Source: Siniperca chuatsi
Lineage: Eukaryota; Chordata; Actinopteri; Centrarchiformes; Sinipercidae
DNA length: 64,000 nucleotides
Assembly: GCF_020085105.1 (NCBI RefSeq)
Contig: NC_058055.1
Coordinates: 14,323,822-14,387,821 of the forward strand
Direction of reading: 5' to 3'
The first letter of the stretch is position 1, and every line of letters begins with the position of its first letter. Position numbers and translations under genes: made by a program. The notes beneath the pieces are model-generated. The model was not told the DNA's origin and did no database searches. It saw nothing but the letters and a program-made list of their open reading frames with translations. Shown here piece by piece: positions 59,101 to 64,000 of this stretch.

Positions 59101-62100
59101 AAAGCGACAAATTGTGTTTTCACGGGAAATTACATACTGTAGCTATTTCTTGCCAGGCAATCACACAGTGACGACAAGGCTCCAGGAAGCCAAATTTTAC
59201 AGCCGTATAGCCAGGCTCTCTTTATGCTAAACTAAGCAAATCTCTTGCTGGCTCTAGCTTCGTAGTTCAGACATTAGAGTGGTATTAATCTTCTCAGCAA
59301 GAAAGCAATTAAGCATAATTCCCCAAATGTCAAAGGATCCCTTAAAAACATTTTCGAAACACAAGCAGACCATACAAGGCAATCGAATAAAATAGTCTAA
59401 AATTTAAATCAGGAACTCTCTGACCAAAGAAAAAACAAAGAAGACTACAGATCATGTTTTACCATACCAGCTTTGCTTTTCAATACTTTGAGGTTCAATA
59501 CCCAGCCCAACTGAGAACGCAGAACAAAGGGTTTACAAATCCAGTGCAAAGATTGCGTGTGTATTCACTGGGTTTACACTGCTTTTTATGAACCTGGCCC
59601 CTGGAGTGACACTGTAAGGTACTTCAGAGTTTGTGTTACTGTAACTGATCCTTTGAAGTACATTCCAGTTTCTCATTTCTACAGGTAGTGATAAAGGTCC
59701 CGGGGAGTTGTTTGAGGCATCCTGAATTATTGGGCTGTCACAGGTGGAAAATTAATTCGACCTGGTTAATTGTTGCTCACATATAACGAGACATTATAAA
59801 AATATGGGCTGCAGGGGAGAGAACATATCAAGATTTTTAATGACCTTGCACATCTTGGACACAATGTAAATTACTAAACTGATTTAATGTCTGAGTGTGT
59901 AAGTTGGCAATCATGATCAGTGGCTGACAGGTCACTCCCTCAAATTACACCAAATGACTTCATCTGTAAATCTTTGATTGGTTTTCTATGCATGCGTAAG
60001 GAATATGAATTTGTTTAGAAACACCACAGATTCTCGTGCATTCACACGCCATACACACATTGCCCACATTCAGACACAGATACAGGTACTCAGAAGATGT
60101 CCTGGTCACAAACCTTCCGTCCTTGTAAATGCAACAGCGGCCAATTAGTAATTATAATCAAGAATCATTACACCATTAACATAAAAATTCGTAATTTCTT
60201 CTGCGATTACTGTGATTACCAGGTACATACCTGTAAATGGAAGAAAACCATGGAATAAAAATGTGGACAATGGATGGATTAGAGGTTTATCTGCCTGAGC
60301 TTTGTGCCAACCTGTCACGCAGACCTGACCAGTCTCTTCAAGAACCCACCAGGGAGATAAAGATGTTTGTTTGTGTGTATGTATGTATGTGTGTGAGTGC
60401 GTGTGTGTGTCAATGGAGAATCGCACACCATCCATCTGTCACTTCACTATTTAATTACGAATAATTATGTTTAACATTAGTCATGAGTCATCCTTTCTTG
60501 CAGAGTAGCTTGAACTCTACTGTGGGTTGTGACTGATGCAGTCATAAAAAGGGCATTTTTTAAAAACAAGGTGGGTTTTTTTTTCTTTGTAAATGAATTA
60601 ATGTACCTCAGAGCACTAAAAGCATTCATTCAGCTCCCAAATAATGAGGAATAATTTGCCTCAGGAACACACATCCATCTGGCCTACAAGACAGCATAAA
60701 TGAGTGTTAAAAGTTCCAGAGGACCCACAGGACTCCATAAATGCATTTTAACATGCATCTGGGGTTTGCAGGTAGGAGGACGAGGTAGAGGCTGCTTAAA
60801 ACACATGAGGGCAGCTCATTATAGCCAAATTGAGGATGTGCATTAGAAAATATTTTTCCATGTGCCCTAGTGGTAGTTAATGTTTGTGTAAGATCTGTGA
60901 TATTTAACAGTGTTTTATGGTATTTTCTCCATCATTAGAAGGTCCATGAGAGATGGGGAAGCTGTGATACAGAAAGGAGAATAACATGTATGTATGTAAC
61001 ATGAAGTGAACTATCTGAAGATTCTGTATTTGTCACTTTTTGAACAAAATATTTTTTTTGGGCTGCCACTTGCGTAGAGATTACTGAGACATTTTTAATA
61101 CCCTGGCACAATCTGGATACAGGTTACAGAGGGGACTTTGAAATGTTGTGTTGCTGTGTCTGATGTTGTCTCACATGGCTTTTTCATCATTAAAATGATC
61201 AGGCTGCCACAGTTCTAGGACATGCTAGATTTACACATTACTGACTGAAAATGGAATGATTAAGGTACAACAGCATGCAAGGTTTTTATTCCTAATTATT
61301 GTACCAGCATGTTCCACTGATTTTCATACTGTCAACAAGAGGGAGAGAGAGAACTAGCTTTTATGGAGAAAAAACTAAGAAAGGAATCCTTTTTTCTTCA
61401 TATTGGTCTGGTCTATTGACCCCAAGATGGTGATCACCAAAAAGCATACTGTAGTCATCTTTTATTTAGCACTACATTTCAGTGGAGGGCAGTTACACAT
61501 CAAACTGCCACTACCTGAGACGGAAGAAATGTGGATCTTTCTAACAGCTGTGAAAGATCACTGAGCTGGACAACGTAAGAGAGTTTTCCTTTTTGCTGAC
61601 AGTGACAGAAACTACTGCCATCTGCGTCTCTCTGAAAAAAGGGATTGTCGTTCACTTTGGAGAAGTGATGTCACTACAGGCAGGAGGAAATGCATCTGGG
61701 AGGGTAAAAAAAAGGGGGGGTCTCAGGTGTCAAACTGAATGACAGACATTTCACTGGACCCTGGTCGAGAAAACACAGGGGAAACGTTTTGTTCCCGACA
61801 ACAAATCAAGGGAGTCGTGCAAACGGGCAAACAAGACAAAAATGCAATCAGGGATGTCAGAAAAAGAGAAAAATAGAGATGGGGACAGACAGAAATAACT
61901 GAAAATGACTGCAAGGGCAAAAGGACTAGAAGTGGCATCTGAAAGATGTCATGTCATGTACAGAGCATACACATCATCACTGTGCACTTGAATAAATGAG
62001 AATGATGTACAAGAAGAATAAATGTGTACAAAATCTAGAGCATATAATGCTTATGGTTCACAAATCAATGGCAATCCTTATTCAGCCAACATTATAAGAT

Positions 62101-64000
62101 AATAAGCCTCAATTGTAGCATTTTGTCAGAATCTTACCAGCTTACTATTTAATGACTTGACCCTTTTTTGCATTGCCACTAAAGGGACAGCAAAATTATT
62201 AGCTGTAATTTGCCATTTTTTCACACTGGGTTTGTACTATGGCAGCAGTATGTGTTACAGTTGCAATCATGCTGTCAAAAAAACACCACAACTTGCTTTC
62301 AGGCTGAGTCTCTCTCGGGTTCCAAAATCACATTGTTTTGTGCTCAGAGGTTGGACCGACACAGGCGCCAATAAATCAGACAAAGAAAAGGATGCAGAGA
62401 AGTGACTCTGTTTCACTCACCACCCTGAACTCAATCTGCACATCACAAGAAATGGCCTCACGAGACCACAGGATCGATACATACAAGTGAATACCAATGT
62501 ACCATACAACTCCATGACAAACTAGAGCTCTCTCTCCTTTCTCATAACCAAAAAGTCTGGGGTTTCTGCCAGCATGATAAACGATCATGCTACTAAGGCA
62601 GCCAATTCCACAGTTTATCTGTGTAAATATCTTCGACAGAAGTGAGGCCAACTTTCCAAAACTCTGGCAATTTGGCTCAGAACAGATTCATTCGTTTTCT
62701 TAATGGCCAGTTGTTGGAGAGAAAGGAACTAATGAATAAAATTAAGCAGGCACACTTTTTTATAAATGTAGGTTACAGCTCCAACTTAACTTAAGCAACT
62801 CCATTTAACAGAAGGAGACACCTGGAGCCAAAATTTCTCTCACTTTCTTAAACACACACACATGCATGAATGCACATACACGCGCACACACAGACAGACA
62901 CTGACAGTGTCTATGTATGTAAATCTTGTGTGAATTTCGGGACTTGTGTTGTTCAAAGGGTTCTAGGCTGAACCGTCAAACCTGAACTTATTGGTCTTGA
63001 ATGGTCCTGAATGTTAATGCGGGACCCTAAGCTAAACTCCAGATCAGAAAACCCCTACATGTATAACTGTGGACTTCACCAGATCAAATGAACAAATGCT
63101 GTCCATGCTAAAAAGACATCTAACACATAGGCAAGCACACATCAAGGTCTTATCAAGACATACAGCTTATAGTAGAACTCCTATATTCTGGTTGGCAAAA
63201 AATATTTCTTCACAAGTAGCAGTTTACAAAAAGATATGAAGACATGATTTTAGCTTATCACAGATTATATTAATACGGGTATATACAGATTGATAAGTGA
63301 CCAGAGATTGCAGTACAGAAATGATAAGATATATTTGGATTCAGAAACAGTGTCACAATTGAATAGTTTGTTCGCCAAAGAGCACTGACAAGTTTATTTT
63401 TCAACTTTAACGACTCGCTCATACATACTGTATGTTGGTCACATTGTGGGTGCTCATTATCAACACTGTATTTATGCTAAAGAATATGTCATTGAGTGAA
63501 ACCTTCTTCTTTTAGAAAGCTATTTAAAGTCCCCCTCCACTCAAACGTGTTTTATTTATTGTTACTTCACTTAAATGTTTAGCTGTGCAGAGTTTGACAC
63601 GAGAAGGCTGTTTTTACTCATCTGCTGAAAGTTTCTCTGCGCTCACTTCTGAGTACTGAGTTTAACACATGCACGTACCAGCAGGATTTTGTGACACATC
63701 ACATCTAGTTTGGAAGCCGATCATGGTCCAACATGCAACTTACACAAGTGTGATGTGGAAACTTGAAGCATCCAGTGCACAGAAACTGAGAATGGGTCAT
63801 CTTGTGTCCAGCACTTAAACTCATGATATGAACAATATTTACATTTTCATAGATTCTGGATTTTTCAATAAGGTAGAAATAATAGCTTTTAAATAGGTAA
63901 TTGAACTTGTGGAAAAACCATATCAGAGTATTGTATGTATGTGCATGTATGGAGGGGATCTTTAATTTATCAGAAACCCCAGCCATAGACTGTTTGGCCC
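56153..64000. other. grik1 intron 1 (partial)
   Basis: About 7.8 kb without a recognisable exon. I looked on the minus strand for a signal peptide followed by a VLRIG-like end and a donor in phase 1 and found none. Contents are a fold-back MITE (58820-59355), GT and CA microsatellites (60367-60412, 62848-62892) and AT-rich sequence. Confidence 0.6.
58820..59355. mobile_element. Fold-back MITE ('ttagcttagcataaagactgg' family)
   Basis: The left arm (tattctctttcttgccaaga, gataccactctcgtgtctgt, gaagctggagccagtactct, gttagcttagcttagcac) is inverted at the right (gagtggtattaatcttctca, gctggctctagcttcgtag, cagcaagaaagcaa). The centre contains aaggtcaaataaaatt and cttaccagcacctctta. It is related to 1860-2263. 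No ORF; mobilised in trans if at all. Confidence 0.75.

Noticed and set aside
62376..62651. 91-codon minus ORF as a candidate grik1 exon 1
   Set aside because: It does not resemble the GRIK1 signal peptide and does not end in a VLRIG-type sequence with a phase 1 donor.

Overview
The window looks like nuclear DNA of a ray-finned fish, most likely a percomorph teleost. It has AT-rich introns and abundant (CA)n and (TA)n microsatellites. It also has teleost-type repeats (L2/Maui-like LINEs, other non-LTR 3' ends, a tRNA-derived SINE, several MITE families) and spliced vertebrate genes. There is no bacterial-style operon, CRISPR array or phage. Gene models were built by hand from splice sites, reading-frame phase and remembered vertebrate protein sequences; no alignment was run.

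Layout: (1) 1515-3661, plus strand: the last two coding exons of a Rab32/38-family GTPase, closest to RAB38; its P-loop exon lies before the window. (2) 9703-13879, minus: all four coding exons of bach1, a heme-sensing BTB-bZIP repressor, 736 residues. (3) 16077-26636, minus: the four coding exons of map3k7cl, a 143-residue coiled-coil protein related to the C-terminus of TAK1. A CpG-rich block near 27.75-28.25 kb is its likely promoter. (4) 32336-56152, minus: grik1, the GluK1 kainate receptor subunit: 14 shared exons plus two alternative last exons. Only the signal-peptide exon is missing, presumably beyond position 64000.

The points most worth a second look are these. The grik1 pore exon encodes arginine (CGA) directly at the Q/R site, which mammals make by RNA editing of a glutamine codon. 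Both alternative grik1 C-termini are recognisable but neither ends in the hydrophobic PDZ-ligand residues of the mammalian forms. The bach1-map3k7cl pair appears inverted relative to grik1 compared with the human order as I remember it. Two strong CTCF-type motifs in convergent orientation bracket bach1. A long fold-back element in a grik1 intron should form double-stranded RNA. Two copies of one MITE family each carry a nested retroelement. I saw no novel multi-gene system here.

The genes are neighbours rather than a pathway: a lysosome-related-organelle Rab, a heme/redox repressor, a TAK1-like adaptor and a neuronal ion channel.
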